Part shown: piece after piece, positions 1-7,701 of the stretch | Layout of the letters: each line of letters opens with the position of its first letter | How positions within the stretch are numbered: the stretch's first letter is position 1 | NCBI GenBank assembly: GCA_903859815.1 | Contig: CAIOOA010000101.1 | Location: 1-63,327, forward strand | Origin: an uncultured Methylococcaceae bacterium | GTDB lineage: Bacteria; Pseudomonadota; Gammaproteobacteria; Methylococcales; Methylococcaceae | Length of the DNA stretch: 63,327 nt | Reading direction: 5' to 3' | Position numbers and translations under genes: made by a program | Notes under the pieces: generated by a model | Told to the model about the DNA's origin: nothing | What the model saw: only the letters and a program-made list of their open reading frames with translations | Database searches by the model: none

Positions 1-1
1 G

Positions 2-100
2 ACGCCAGCGAATGTCGAAGCCATGTTGGCGTTGCGGCTTGCCCGTGCGAACCGGGAATATGACGACTATTGGCGTGGCATCGAAAAACAAGCGGCATAA
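2..100 (+). pseudogene. Possible C-terminal end of a transposase (enters from left edge)
   Basis: Frame 2 is open from the window edge to a TAA at 98-100 and encodes about 32 residues ending in REYDDYWRGIEKQAA. The composition (LRLARANREYDDYW) looks like a genuine protein tail, not an antisense shadow. It stops about 40 bases before the point where the neighbouring nSTAND-like gene loses its expected sequence (near 138-140), so it most simply marks the end of an inserted element. The family is not recognised with certainty because only the tail is visible. Calling it a transposase is an inference from position. Confidence 0.4.
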
Positions 101-138
101 TAGGAATTTTGCAAGGGGCGCATCACTTTTAATCACAC

Positions 139-949
139 CCGTTGCCAACGGCAGTTGCACGACTGGCGCACCGCCGGCCTTTTCGATGCCGCGCAATTCT
201 ATGCTACTGGTCCGTTCCCGCAACCACAGCAAATAACCAGCGACCTGACGGGCAATGTCTTCTTTGCCTAGGCCACCGGATACGCCATGATAATGGTTGA
301 TGATTTGAGTGCCGCTGATGATATTGCCGACAACGTCACCCGTTACTTTCACGGCTCCCGCACCCATCGCATCGCCTTCGCCCTGAGCGATGGACCCAGA
401 ACCGGTCAATTCAGCTTGTTTGATGCTTATCCCGTTTTCATTTTTCAGGAGTTCAATGAATCCATTGGCAGCGAGCTTGTCCAGTTGTTGGCTGAAATGC
501 AGTTTCAACTCGTCGATATTTTTATAGCGAGTGTAGAAATGGCCCAAGTCATCCAACTTTTCCTGAAACGCCCACAAACTCATCAAATCCTTTTTATTGG
601 CGTTCCCTGTACTGATGTCCCCATCCTTGAAATAGGTGAAGATGAAAGGTTTGTTGGTCGCCTTGAATTGCCCAAACGCCGTTTCAAACTCTTCCGCCGT
701 GTATTGGCCCACCTTGGTGAAAAACAGCATCACGAACAGATCGCAGTCCTTGATCGCCTTGTTGTATTCGTCTTGGAGCCGGGTTTGCGACAGGGCATCC
801 ATGAAGTCTTCCCATTGCACTAGTTCGAGGTAAACCCCCTGACTTACCCAAGCCTTATTTCTGCGGCTGATAAAAATTTCAAATTCCTTCCTGTCCTCTT
901 TCAATTCCGAGGAGGAAGCCAAAAAAATCTTTCGGGTATTGATAGTCAT
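139..949 (-). pseudogene. TIR-like/nSTAND defence protein, N-terminal part, interrupted
   Basis: The reverse strand opens with ATG at 949 and encodes MTINTRKIFLASSSELKE, then VQWEDFMDALSQTRLQ and CDLFVMLFFTKVGQYT. This is the TIR-like (DUF4062-like) effector domain that starts many large bacterial nSTAND/NACHT ATPases. A linker with GSIAQGEGDAMGAGAVKVTG and IINHYH follows, then GGLGKEDIARQVAGYLLWL and GGAPVVQLPLAT, the segment that normally precedes the NTPase. In relatives I remember, the next residues resemble VYVPL or AYVPL and lead to a Walker A. Here the frame stays open to the window edge but turns into GVIKSDAPLAKFLL, which does not fit, while a probable transposase tail lies on the opposite strand. 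I infer that about 265 residues of effector and linker remain and that the NTPase and sensor parts have been separated. Family assignment is from memory of the motifs. Confidence 0.65.
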
Positions 950-1396
950 AGTCTGTTGTTGGATCAGTCCAGTTTGCAACACTATAGTCGCTGATTTGCC
1001 CTGAATACTATGCACCCATGGGCTTAGGCTGTGAAGCCCCGTTCAAAGATGAGCCAATGGAGTATTTTTTCATGGCTGCCACAATCGCACCTAATCCGAT
1101 TAAAAAGTACCATTATTGAAGGGGGTAGGTTTGCAGGGTGACATCCCATGGGCTTGTGTCCAAACTATTGATGAAAAAAACGGGGGAAATTTAGGTTATC
1201 ATAAGCCCATTGACACCCGCTTATCAAAATAGGCTACCCTTTACTCAGTTTTTTATGCTGACATGCTGCTGAACCACATCCGAGCTTCTGGAAGAACTGG
1301 AAACCTTGAATCAAATATGGCTACGCAGCCGTAAAACGTCTGGCGGCAGCATCTATCACCAGCGTATCGCAAGAATTTACGAGACCGATAACAACC
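950..1396. other. Intergenic stretch with a short degraded reading frame
   Basis: No complete gene was found here. The 11-base word CCCATGGGCTT occurs at about 1016 and 1147, and a related inverted word lies near 1202, so there is some repeated structure. A frame without stops runs from 1273 to a TGA at 1408-1410. It would read ELLEELETLNQIWLRSRK and overlap the start of the downstream ATPase gene, but it has no convincing start codon. It may be the tail of a lost gene. No clear promoter was recognised. Confidence 0.4.
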
Positions 1397-2617
1397 ATGG
1401 CTATTCTTGAAGGTATTCGAATACAAAATTACCGGGCATTGAAGGATGTCACGTTAGGCAAGACATTTGAAAATAAAGAGCCTGTTTTGCCGCGATTGAT
1501 GGCGGTTATCGGCGCGAATGGCACAGGTAAATCAAGCTTGGTCGATGCGCTGGGTTTTCTTGGCGACTGCTTGCAGGATGGCGTGGAAGCGGCTTGCGAT
1601 AAACCTCATCGCGGCGGCTTTGAACGGTTACGCACCCAAGGGACAAAGGGGCCAATTCGTTTTGAGGTGCGCTATCGCCAGCGTAGTCTAGCGAGGCCAA
1701 TTAGTTATTCATTAGGTATTGATTGTGACAAGCACGGGCGGGCTTGTGTGGTCTATGAACGTTTGCGTCAACGTCGAAAAGGGGAAGCTAGGGGACAGCC
1801 TTACTCATTTCTTGAAATCAAGGATGGAGATGGCGTTGTCTGGTCAGGGCAAGCTACTAAACTGCAAGAGGGCAGCAAGCGAATTCCAGTAAAAATGACT
1901 GACCGCCAAGTGCTAGGCATTTCAACGCTCGGCACTCTGGCAGATCACCCTCGCATTTCGGCCTTCCGTGATTTTCTATCCGGCTGGTATCTTTCCTATT
2001 TTGTACCTCAACTTGCGCGTACACAACCAATGACAGGTGCTGACCCACATTTGAATCAGACAGGCGAAAACTTAGCCAAATATTTGCAGTTCGTGGAACG
2101 GGAAAATCAATCCGGTTTTCGGGAAATGCTTGAACGGATTGCCAAAAAGATACCCGGCATCCGAACCATCAAGCACGTAAAAGCGCCTGATCGGCGTTTA
2201 TTGCTGGAATTCCAGGTACAAGGTTACAAGTCACCGTTTTACCAACAAGACATGTCCGACGGTACATTAAAAATGTTGGCGTATTTGCTGTTAATGGAAG
2301 ACCCAGACCCCGCGCCTTTGATTGGCATAGAGGAACCCGAAAACGGCTTATATCCGCAGTTGCTAGACAAACTGGGAGCTGAGTTCAGAGAGTATGCCAA
2401 GCAACCGGGAGGGCCACAGATTTTAATTACCACGCATTCGCAAAATTTTGTGGATGCCTTGTCGCCGGAAGAGGTCTGGATTTTAGACAAGGGCGCAGAT
2501 GGATTTAGTCGGCTCCTGCGCACCGCTGATATTCGGGGTGTTCCAGAATTATATGAGGCGGGTTTGCCAATGGGTAGCTTATGGTATAGCAACCATTTCG
2601 GCACTGATAAGCCATGA
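1397..2617 (+). CDS. AAA family ATPase (AAA_21/OLD-like), partner of DUF4276 protein
   Basis: A 406-residue SMC/RecF/OLD-type ATPase. It starts MAILEGIRIQNYRALKDV, the usual opening of this group. Walker A is GANGTGKSS near residues 39-47, a signature-like MSDGT lies near residue 286, Walker B is LIGIEEPENGLYP near 308-320, and a switch histidine is in ILITTHSQ near 345. No nuclease domain is fused. The next gene supplies a TOPRIM-like DUF4276 protein and overlaps it by the ATGA of its start. Such ATPase plus TOPRIM pairs (AbiL, PARIS, split OLD) are established anti-phage systems in which the ATPase senses infection and the partner acts. An anti-phage role here is inferred from that architecture and from the adjacent nSTAND remnant. 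No clear Shine-Dalgarno is visible; the start is chosen by homology. Confidence 0.88.
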   Translation: MAILEGIRIQNYRALKDVTLGKTFENKEPVLPRLMAVIGANGTGKSSLVDALGFLGDCLQDGVEAACDKPHRGGFERLRTQGTKGPIRFEVRYRQRSLARPISYSLGIDCDKHGRACVVYERLRQRRKGEARGQPYSFLEIKDGDGVVWSGQATKLQEGSKRIPVKMTDRQVLGISTLGTLADHPRISAFRDFLSGWYLSYFVPQLARTQPMTGADPHLNQTGENLAKYLQFVERENQSGFREMLERIAKKIPGIRTIKHVKAPDRRLLLEFQVQGYKSPFYQQDMSDGTLKMLAYLLLMEDPDPAPLIGIEEPENGLYPQLLDKLGAEFREYAKQPGGPQILITTHSQNFVDALSPEEVWILDKGADGFSRLLRTADIRGVPELYEAGLPMGSLWYSNHFGTDKP

Positions 2618-3264
2618 CTTTCTTTTATATTCTGGTTGAAGGCGATGCCGATGTGCCTGTGGTGCGTGAGATTATGACGCGGCGGTTCCATTTGAAGGAG
2701 AATTTGAATTTTCGGATACATCCTCATAATGGCATTGGCAGGCTTCCATCCAATCCCATGAAACCCCCTCCCACGCATCTTCGGGGGTTGCTAGACCTGC
2801 TGCCAACTACTTTACTCGGAATGGGCAGGTATTGCGGTGAACATGAGTGCGTGTTGGTTTTAGTGGACACGGATAAGACACCCTGCCGAGAATTGCTGTC
2901 GCAATTGAACGCTATGCTTGCCAGCCTACCCCACAAGCCACCTAGGGTGCTGTTACGGTTAGCCATTGAGGAAACAGAAAGCTGGTTTATCGCTGATACA
3001 GAGGCGCTCAGAAAAGCCTACCCTGGGGTCAATTTGCAGATACTTCGCGGAATAAAGCCTGATTCCGTCATTGGCGCATGGGAAAAACTAGCAGAAGCGA
3101 TAGGCGAGCCTTTACCGAAAAAACGCGGGCATCTCAAATATGCATGGGCTGAAAAAATCGCCCCTCACATCAATCTCGACAGACCCTTTTCACCTAGCCT
3201 TGGAAAATTTATATCGGGTGTGGAGCGGGAACTACAAAATCGCCAATTTGAGGAAATGGGATGA
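2614..3264 (+). CDS. DUF4276 family TOPRIM-like effector
   Basis: A 216-residue protein that begins FFYILVEGDADVPVV, with an acidic VEGDAD motif (Glu9) as in TOPRIM and RloB-like nucleases. A second acidic motif, VLVDTDK, is near residue 86, and the characteristic DUF4276 segment EETESWFIAD is near 123-132. This acidic pattern suggests metal-dependent nuclease or related phosphotransfer activity, but the substrate is unknown. The start codon overlaps the stop of the ATPase gene (ATGA), so the two are very likely co-translated and act together. A conserved GHLKYAWAEKI segment follows near residue 170. Nothing suggests truncation. The next feature downstream is tRNA-Met on the opposite strand. 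Confidence 0.85.
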   Translation: MTFFYILVEGDADVPVVREIMTRRFHLKENLNFRIHPHNGIGRLPSNPMKPPPTHLRGLLDLLPTTLLGMGRYCGEHECVLVLVDTDKTPCRELLSQLNAMLASLPHKPPRVLLRLAIEETESWFIADTEALRKAYPGVNLQILRGIKPDSVIGAWEKLAEAIGEPLPKKRGHLKYAWAEKIAPHINLDRPFSPSLGKFISGVERELQNRQFEEMG

Positions 3265-3324
3265 AAGCTTCGAACGCCGGTAACAAATTGCACTTACATT
3301 TCACTTACGGCTAAATTTAGCCCA

Positions 3325-3357
3325 ACAAAAAAGCCCTTCGATTTCTCGTAAGAGCTT
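3325..3357 (-). terminator. Rho-independent terminator of tRNA-Met
   Basis: Read on the minus strand, just after the tRNA CCA end, there is an imperfect stem AAGCTCTT-A-CG / CGAAGGGCTT with a short AGAAAT loop, followed directly by TTTTTTG. The position (about 10 bases past the tRNA) and the T run fit an intrinsic terminator. Confidence 0.65.
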
Positions 3358-3365
3358 GAATTGGT

Positions 3366-3442
3366 TGGTAGCAACGGCGGGACTTGAACCTGCGACACCC
3401 GCATTATGAATGCGGTGCTCTAACCGACTGAGCTACGTTGCC
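3366..3442 (-). tRNA. tRNA-Met (CAT), elongator type
   Basis: A 77-base tRNA. The 5' acceptor strand GGCAACG pairs with CGTTGCT (one G-T pair), followed by discriminator A and an encoded CCA. The D-arm contains GCTCAGTCGGTTAGAGC, and the anticodon arm is CCGCA-TTCATAA-TGCGG with anticodon CAT. The T arm is GCAGGTTCAAGTCCCGC, where the stem GCGGG-like pairing closes on TTCAAGT. The first acceptor pair is formable and the AGCTCAG D-arm resembles the elongator tRNA-Met of other gammaproteobacteria, not the initiator. Its 3' end faces the defence pair, so it is a possible integration site, although no duplicated 3' fragment was seen in the window. Confidence 0.95.
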
Positions 3443-3510
3443 ACGCTGTTAGACTGCTAATTATCGCTAATAATGTTCTGTCCTGTCAATATGTGTGTGA
3501 AAATCGTCGT

Positions 3511-4971
3511 TTAGAAATCATGTTGCAGAATGTCAACCGCCCGTCGGCAGATTTCCCGTCCGTAGTCAGTCCACTGACCTTGGCCCCAGTAGCGGTAGCA
3601 ACTGGTTTGGGCGGTCATCAAATGAAACAGGGCGTTGCGATATCTTGGGTCGCTGGGTGGAATGCCGGGTTTGAGCACTTTTTCATGGAACAGCGAGCTG
3701 GCTTCCTCCATCGGGCCGAGTACATTTTCGTAACCTTTGACCCAAGAAATGTCATTGGTCCAACTGCCCCCTTCCATGTGGAAGCGATGGTCTTCCTTGC
3801 GCAGTTCCTCAATGACTTTAGCCAGTTTCTCCGGGCCATCCCCTGCCTTGAATCGTGCCCATATGGCCTTTTGGTGAATCGGCTGCACCACTGGGAAATC
3901 GCCTCCCTTGATGCCTGACTGAAAAAGGTATTCCAAATATTCAGTCACATTCATCATCGGGGTGTCAGAGCCAGTTGACTCGCGGGACACGTCGAAGAAT
4001 TTGCCGGGGAACTCGTTCATCATCACCCCGCCGTTTTCCCCATCGGCGATCTGCGTCACCAAAGGCGGCACGCTTTTTCCGCCCAACTCCCAACGAGACA
4101 GGCTCTTGGCTTCGTAATAAGGCTGCATTTGCGCCACTAATTTGGTGTCACTGCCTTGGGTTTTGATGATGGCGATGATGTCGATACTCTCGCCCTTGGA
4201 GTTTTTGCATACCAGACGGTGGGGGAGGTGCTTTTTCTCCGGTCCATGACCGTTGTCGGGCTGTTCGACGGTATGTTCCTGAATCAACACCCAGGCATAG
4301 CCGCAATCACGCAGGGTTTTAATGTATTCATAGGCCACATCGGGGTGGTTGGGCAGGGCCATTTCGGAAGGTGAAAAACCGCGTACACGGCTTAAGGCTT
4401 CTTTTCCAAAGATGGCGGCGAAATGGTGCTGCCAAGCCATGACATGCAGCCTGAAATCCTGTGCGGGGGTGGAGGGGGCGACGGCATGGCCCCAAGGCGC
4501 GCCCAGCCATTCCACCGCATGGCGGTATTGGGGGTTGCAAGTGACATTTTTCAACACATCGAACACATCATGCAAACCCATTTTCCTTAATCCATGGAAT
4601 AAAGTTCCTGAATATTCCAGCATGACACGCGGTTGCTTGCCTTCGTGGATCAGTTGCGGGACGAATTCGCCGATGCGCTTATAACACCAATGGAAGCCTC
4701 CGGCATTGTGATTGTCGCCTATGCCTTGATTTTCCATCATGTATTGCAGATTGCTGATGATGGCAGCAGTGCGCAAGTCCCATCCCCCGCCAGGAATCAG
4801 GGGTTGATGCATGTGCAGGGCAATGGCACAGGCGCTGTTGATGCGGTCGAAAGGAATATGGGTTTCATGCGCATAAACGGTGGGAGACCTGTTTTGCAAA
4901 GTGGCCTCTATTTCAGCTTCCTGACCGCAGATATTGGGAAGATCGTCAACATATTCGGCTAATTCCGCCAT
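3511..4971 (-). CDS. Glycoside hydrolase family 57 protein
   Basis: A 486-residue GH57-type protein with the family's N-terminal HMHQPLIPGGG motif (residues about 53-63). An EYSGTLFHGL segment is near 119, and GFSPSEMALP near 200 holds the glutamate expected to be the nucleophile. YAWVLIQEHT follows near 227. GH57 enzymes act on alpha-glucans (amylase, 4-alpha-glucanotransferase, branching enzyme). The exact activity cannot be told, and this looks like the divergent cytosolic subgroup with no signal peptide. It stands alone: the tRNA is downstream on the same strand and a divergent signalling gene lies upstream. ATG at 4971 is preceded by an AGAAGAG-like ribosome site. A role in storage-glucan turnover is inference. 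Confidence 0.82.
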   Translation of the reverse strand: MAELAEYVDDLPNICGQEAEIEATLQNRSPTVYAHETHIPFDRINSACAIALHMHQPLIPGGGWDLRTAAIISNLQYMMENQGIGDNHNAGGFHWCYKRIGEFVPQLIHEGKQPRVMLEYSGTLFHGLRKMGLHDVFDVLKNVTCNPQYRHAVEWLGAPWGHAVAPSTPAQDFRLHVMAWQHHFAAIFGKEALSRVRGFSPSEMALPNHPDVAYEYIKTLRDCGYAWVLIQEHTVEQPDNGHGPEKKHLPHRLVCKNSKGESIDIIAIIKTQGSDTKLVAQMQPYYEAKSLSRWELGGKSVPPLVTQIADGENGGVMMNEFPGKFFDVSRESTGSDTPMMNVTEYLEYLFQSGIKGGDFPVVQPIHQKAIWARFKAGDGPEKLAKVIEELRKEDHRFHMEGGSWTNDISWVKGYENVLGPMEEASSLFHEKVLKPGIPPSDPRYRNALFHLMTAQTSCYRYWGQGQWTDYGREICRRAVDILQHDF

Positions 4972-5333
4972 GGATATTTACTCTTCTGGTAGTAGGGTGC
5001 ATTGAATGATTTAGGCCACCCATTTTCCAGGGTAACCCGGTTTGGGATAAACCCAAGGCCGGTAAGCTTAGGGGTTTGCAATTCCGCTTTCACAGGAATA
5101 GGGCATGTATAAACCGGCTGAAGCCGCGACTGCTAATAGATTAGGCAAGTGCAAAATCCTTATATGACCGGCATTGGGATTAAACCTCCTAAGTGTACAC
5201 CAGCTTGTTTCGTACTAGGCTGAAAATCATTATTTGATGAAATTGCTTTTCCTCATCCGTTTATTATTGATACCCGTCGTCGACCGCTATCAGTTACAAT
5301 GAGTCTCGCTAGTTTTCTTATTGGAGCATTCCC
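4972..5333. other. Divergent intergenic region between GH57 and HD-GYP genes
   Basis: No gene is evident. The region holds several short hairpins, for example TTGGG/CCCAA around 5041-5056, and is likely to carry the promoters of the two divergent genes. No operator or riboswitch could be recognised with confidence. Confidence 0.4.
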
Positions 5334-6887
5334 TTGAGCAATGGCAATCAACATGATGCGGGAAAAAGCAGTTTGCCCAGTTCTGCCACGGAATTGGATA
5401 GACGCTATCGTCAACTTTTTGAAACTGCCCAAGATGGCATCTTATTGCTCAATGCATGGACTTCGCAAATCGAGGATGTCAACCCTTTCATGATTGACCT
5501 GCTCGGCTATACCCGTGACGAGTTTTTAGGAAAGCGAATTTGGGAGGTGGGTGTATTCGAGAATACCTCACTTAGTATGGAGGCTTTTGTCGATTTACAG
5601 AAAAAGGGGCATATACGTTACGATAATCTTCCTTTGGAAACCAAGGATGGACAACAAATATCCGTCGAGCTTTCCTGCTTTTTGTCCAATTATGATGGCG
5701 TAGCCGTCATTCAGTGTACGGTGCGGAATATCACCGCTCAGGTGCTTGCGGAAAAAGCATTGAGGATCACCGCTCGTGCATTGAAGGTCATTAGCGACAC
5801 CACCACCGTATTGATTAATGCGCCGGACGAGTGGGAGTTGCTCCATGCAATCTGCCGGGTCATCGTGGAAACCGGTGGTTATCGCATGGCATGGGTTGGC
5901 TATGCCGACGAACATGGCGGAAAGCACGTACAGCCGATGGCCCACTATGGCTGTGAGGATGGCTATCTTAAGGTGGCGGAAAGCACTTGGGCTTACACTG
6001 ATTTGGGCTTGGGTCCAACTGGTAATGCCATCAGGTCTGGCGAATTGCAATTTGTCGAGGACATTTCCACTGACCCTAGGATGAAGCCTTGGAGGGCAGA
6101 GGCATTGAAGCGGGGATATCATTCGGCCATCGCTTTGCCGCTTCGTCATGCCAGCGGCTTGTTGGGATGCGTCACGGTCTATGGCTCGGCGGCGGAAACC
6201 TGGCCAGTGGAAGAACGTGCTTTGCTACAGGAACTAGCCGATGATTTGGCCTATGGCATTATCACTTTGCGAACACTTGCGACTTATCGGAAGAATGAGG
6301 CAGCCTTGCGCAATAGTTTGGAGCAGTCGATCCAAGCCATAGCCGCCACGATTGATCAGCGTGACACCACTTCACCCGGTCATCAACGCCGAGTTGCCAG
6401 CCTCTGCAAGGAAATTGCGTTGCAGTTGGGGTTTTCGGAAGATCGCATCCACGGCTTGCATCTGGCAGCCACGTTCCATGATGTCGGCAAGCTCCGCGTG
6501 CCGGCGGAGTTGTTTAGCAAACCAAGGCGTTTGAGTGCCAAGGAGTTTTCCCTCATTCAAGAGCATTCGAGCCTGGGCTTTGAAATGGTCAAGGACATTC
6601 AATTCCCTTGGCCCATCGCACAGATTATCTTGCAGCATCATGAACGCATTAATGGTTCGGGTTACCCGCAAGGACTGAAAGGCAACCAGCTTTTGCAGGA
6701 ATCAAAAATCCTTGCAGTCGCCGATGTGGTCGAAGCCATGTCGTCCCATAGCACTTACCGTCCAGCGCTGGGCATCAAGGTGGCGTTGGGGGAAATTGTC
6801 GCCCAACGCGGCATTCTGTTTGACGGGCCTTCCGTTGATGCCTGTGTGAAACTCTTTGAAGAGCAAAGCTATAAACTTCCTGAGTAA
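5334..6887 (+). CDS. PAS-GAF-HD-GYP domain phosphodiesterase
   Basis: A 517-residue cytoplasmic signalling enzyme. A PAS domain covers about 20-140 (YRQLFETAQDGILLLN to VRNITAQVLAEKAL). A GAF domain covers about 150-315 (GYRMAWVGYA, GYHSAIALPLRHASGLLGCVTVYG). An HD-GYP domain follows, with GHQRRVA, the HD pair in FHDVGKLRVP near 382 and HHERINGSGYPQG near 440-452. HD-GYP domains with these residues hydrolyse cyclic-di-GMP. The input signal is unknown; PAS may bind haem, flavin or a small ligand, and GAF often binds cyclic nucleotides or bilins. The start is a TTG with GGAG about 7 bases upstream, followed by SNGNQHD. No receiver domain or membrane segment is present. It is transcribed alone. 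Confidence 0.92.
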   Translation: MSNGNQHDAGKSSLPSSATELDRRYRQLFETAQDGILLLNAWTSQIEDVNPFMIDLLGYTRDEFLGKRIWEVGVFENTSLSMEAFVDLQKKGHIRYDNLPLETKDGQQISVELSCFLSNYDGVAVIQCTVRNITAQVLAEKALRITARALKVISDTTTVLINAPDEWELLHAICRVIVETGGYRMAWVGYADEHGGKHVQPMAHYGCEDGYLKVAESTWAYTDLGLGPTGNAIRSGELQFVEDISTDPRMKPWRAEALKRGYHSAIALPLRHASGLLGCVTVYGSAAETWPVEERALLQELADDLAYGIITLRTLATYRKNEAALRNSLEQSIQAIAATIDQRDTTSPGHQRRVASLCKEIALQLGFSEDRIHGLHLAATFHDVGKLRVPAELFSKPRRLSAKEFSLIQEHSSLGFEMVKDIQFPWPIAQIILQHHERINGSGYPQGLKGNQLLQESKILAVADVVEAMSSHSTYRPALGIKVALGEIVAQRGILFDGPSVDACVKLFEEQSYKLPE

Positions 6888-6977
6888 CCGAGGGGACAGG
6901 TCAGGCGTATTTATGCGTTTGATTAGCGCAATAGGTCAATCTATCATCCAAGCTGTCACGCCGGATTGTTGCCATAG

Positions 6978-7637
6978 TTATCTGGCTAATTTTCGGGATT
7001 TCCGCAAAAACTGTCCGCAGACCAAAACCACAGCGCCGATGCCAAAAAGAGCCAGGCTATCCGGTTCAGGCAAGTAAAGGCCAAAGGCCAAGTTTTCCGA
7101 TGCGTCCACCTGCCAAGTGCCTGATGGCGCATGGTAGGAAGCCCCACCGGCTTGCAGTCCACCTGAGGTGGTTTCCCATCCCCACAGGTCGGAGCCGATG
7201 TGGGCATTGCCGAGTCCGATGAAGTAGTCGCCGGCGTTCAGCGTGGTGAGCGAGAAATTGGCGGCGTAGGCATATTCGTTCCAAGCGACCACCGTGTTGC
7301 CGGTGGCTTCCCGCTGCACATTGCCTAAGCCGACCGAGACCAGCGTAGATCCAGGCACGCCTGCATTGTCTGCATAAAGCGTCAGCGTGAAGCCGTCGGC
7401 GGCGGGTGCTGCACCGTTCGGATAGTAGATGCCCCACCACAGCAAGCGGTCGAATGTGGAGGTTTCGGTTAAGGTGAAGCGGGTGGCGGCGATGGTAAGT
7501 TCATGGTTGGAATCTGCTAGGAAGGCCGAAACCTGATCCGGTTCGCCGCCATCGACAATTAGCATATCCGCCACAGCCACAGCACTCAAGAAGAAGGTGG
7601 CGGCGAGGGCTATGATTCGTGGAAAGTTTGTTTTCAT
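6978..7637 (-). CDS. PEP-CTERM sorting domain protein
   Basis: About 219 residues with three parts: a signal peptide (MKTNFPRIIALAATFFLSAVAVAD), a beta-rich secreted body, and a C-terminal LPEPDSLALFGIGAVVLV helix followed by RKSRK. That tail is the PEP-CTERM signal recognised by exosortase, so the protein is predicted to be processed and attached to the cell surface or exopolysaccharide. The frame is open 49 codons further upstream, but that extension overlaps the preceding RHS gene and hides the signal peptide, so ATG at 7637 is chosen. It follows the RHS gene by 64 bases on the same strand and could be co-transcribed. The body has ADGFTLTLYADNAGVPG, seen in many PEP-CTERM proteins of unknown function. 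No exosortase is encoded in the window. Confidence 0.88.
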   Translation of the reverse strand: MKTNFPRIIALAATFFLSAVAVADMLIVDGGEPDQVSAFLADSNHELTIAATRFTLTETSTFDRLLWWGIYYPNGAAPAADGFTLTLYADNAGVPGSTLVSVGLGNVQREATGNTVVAWNEYAYAANFSLTTLNAGDYFIGLGNAHIGSDLWGWETTSGGLQAGGASYHAPSGTWQVDASENLAFGLYLPEPDSLALFGIGAVVLVCGQFLRKSRKLAR

Positions 7638-7701
7638 GGTAATGACTTTAGTTACAGCGTGTAGTTGCGCGGACTCATTCAGTGCTATGGTCGGGCTGAG
7701 T

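Noticed and set aside
12-236. 74-codon forward frame at the left edge
   Set aside because: It conflicts with the more plausible frame 2 tail ending at 100 and crosses the suspected junction.
287-823. 178-codon forward frame
   Set aside because: It lies antisense to the TIR-like gene, which has a clear family pattern, so it is a shadow.
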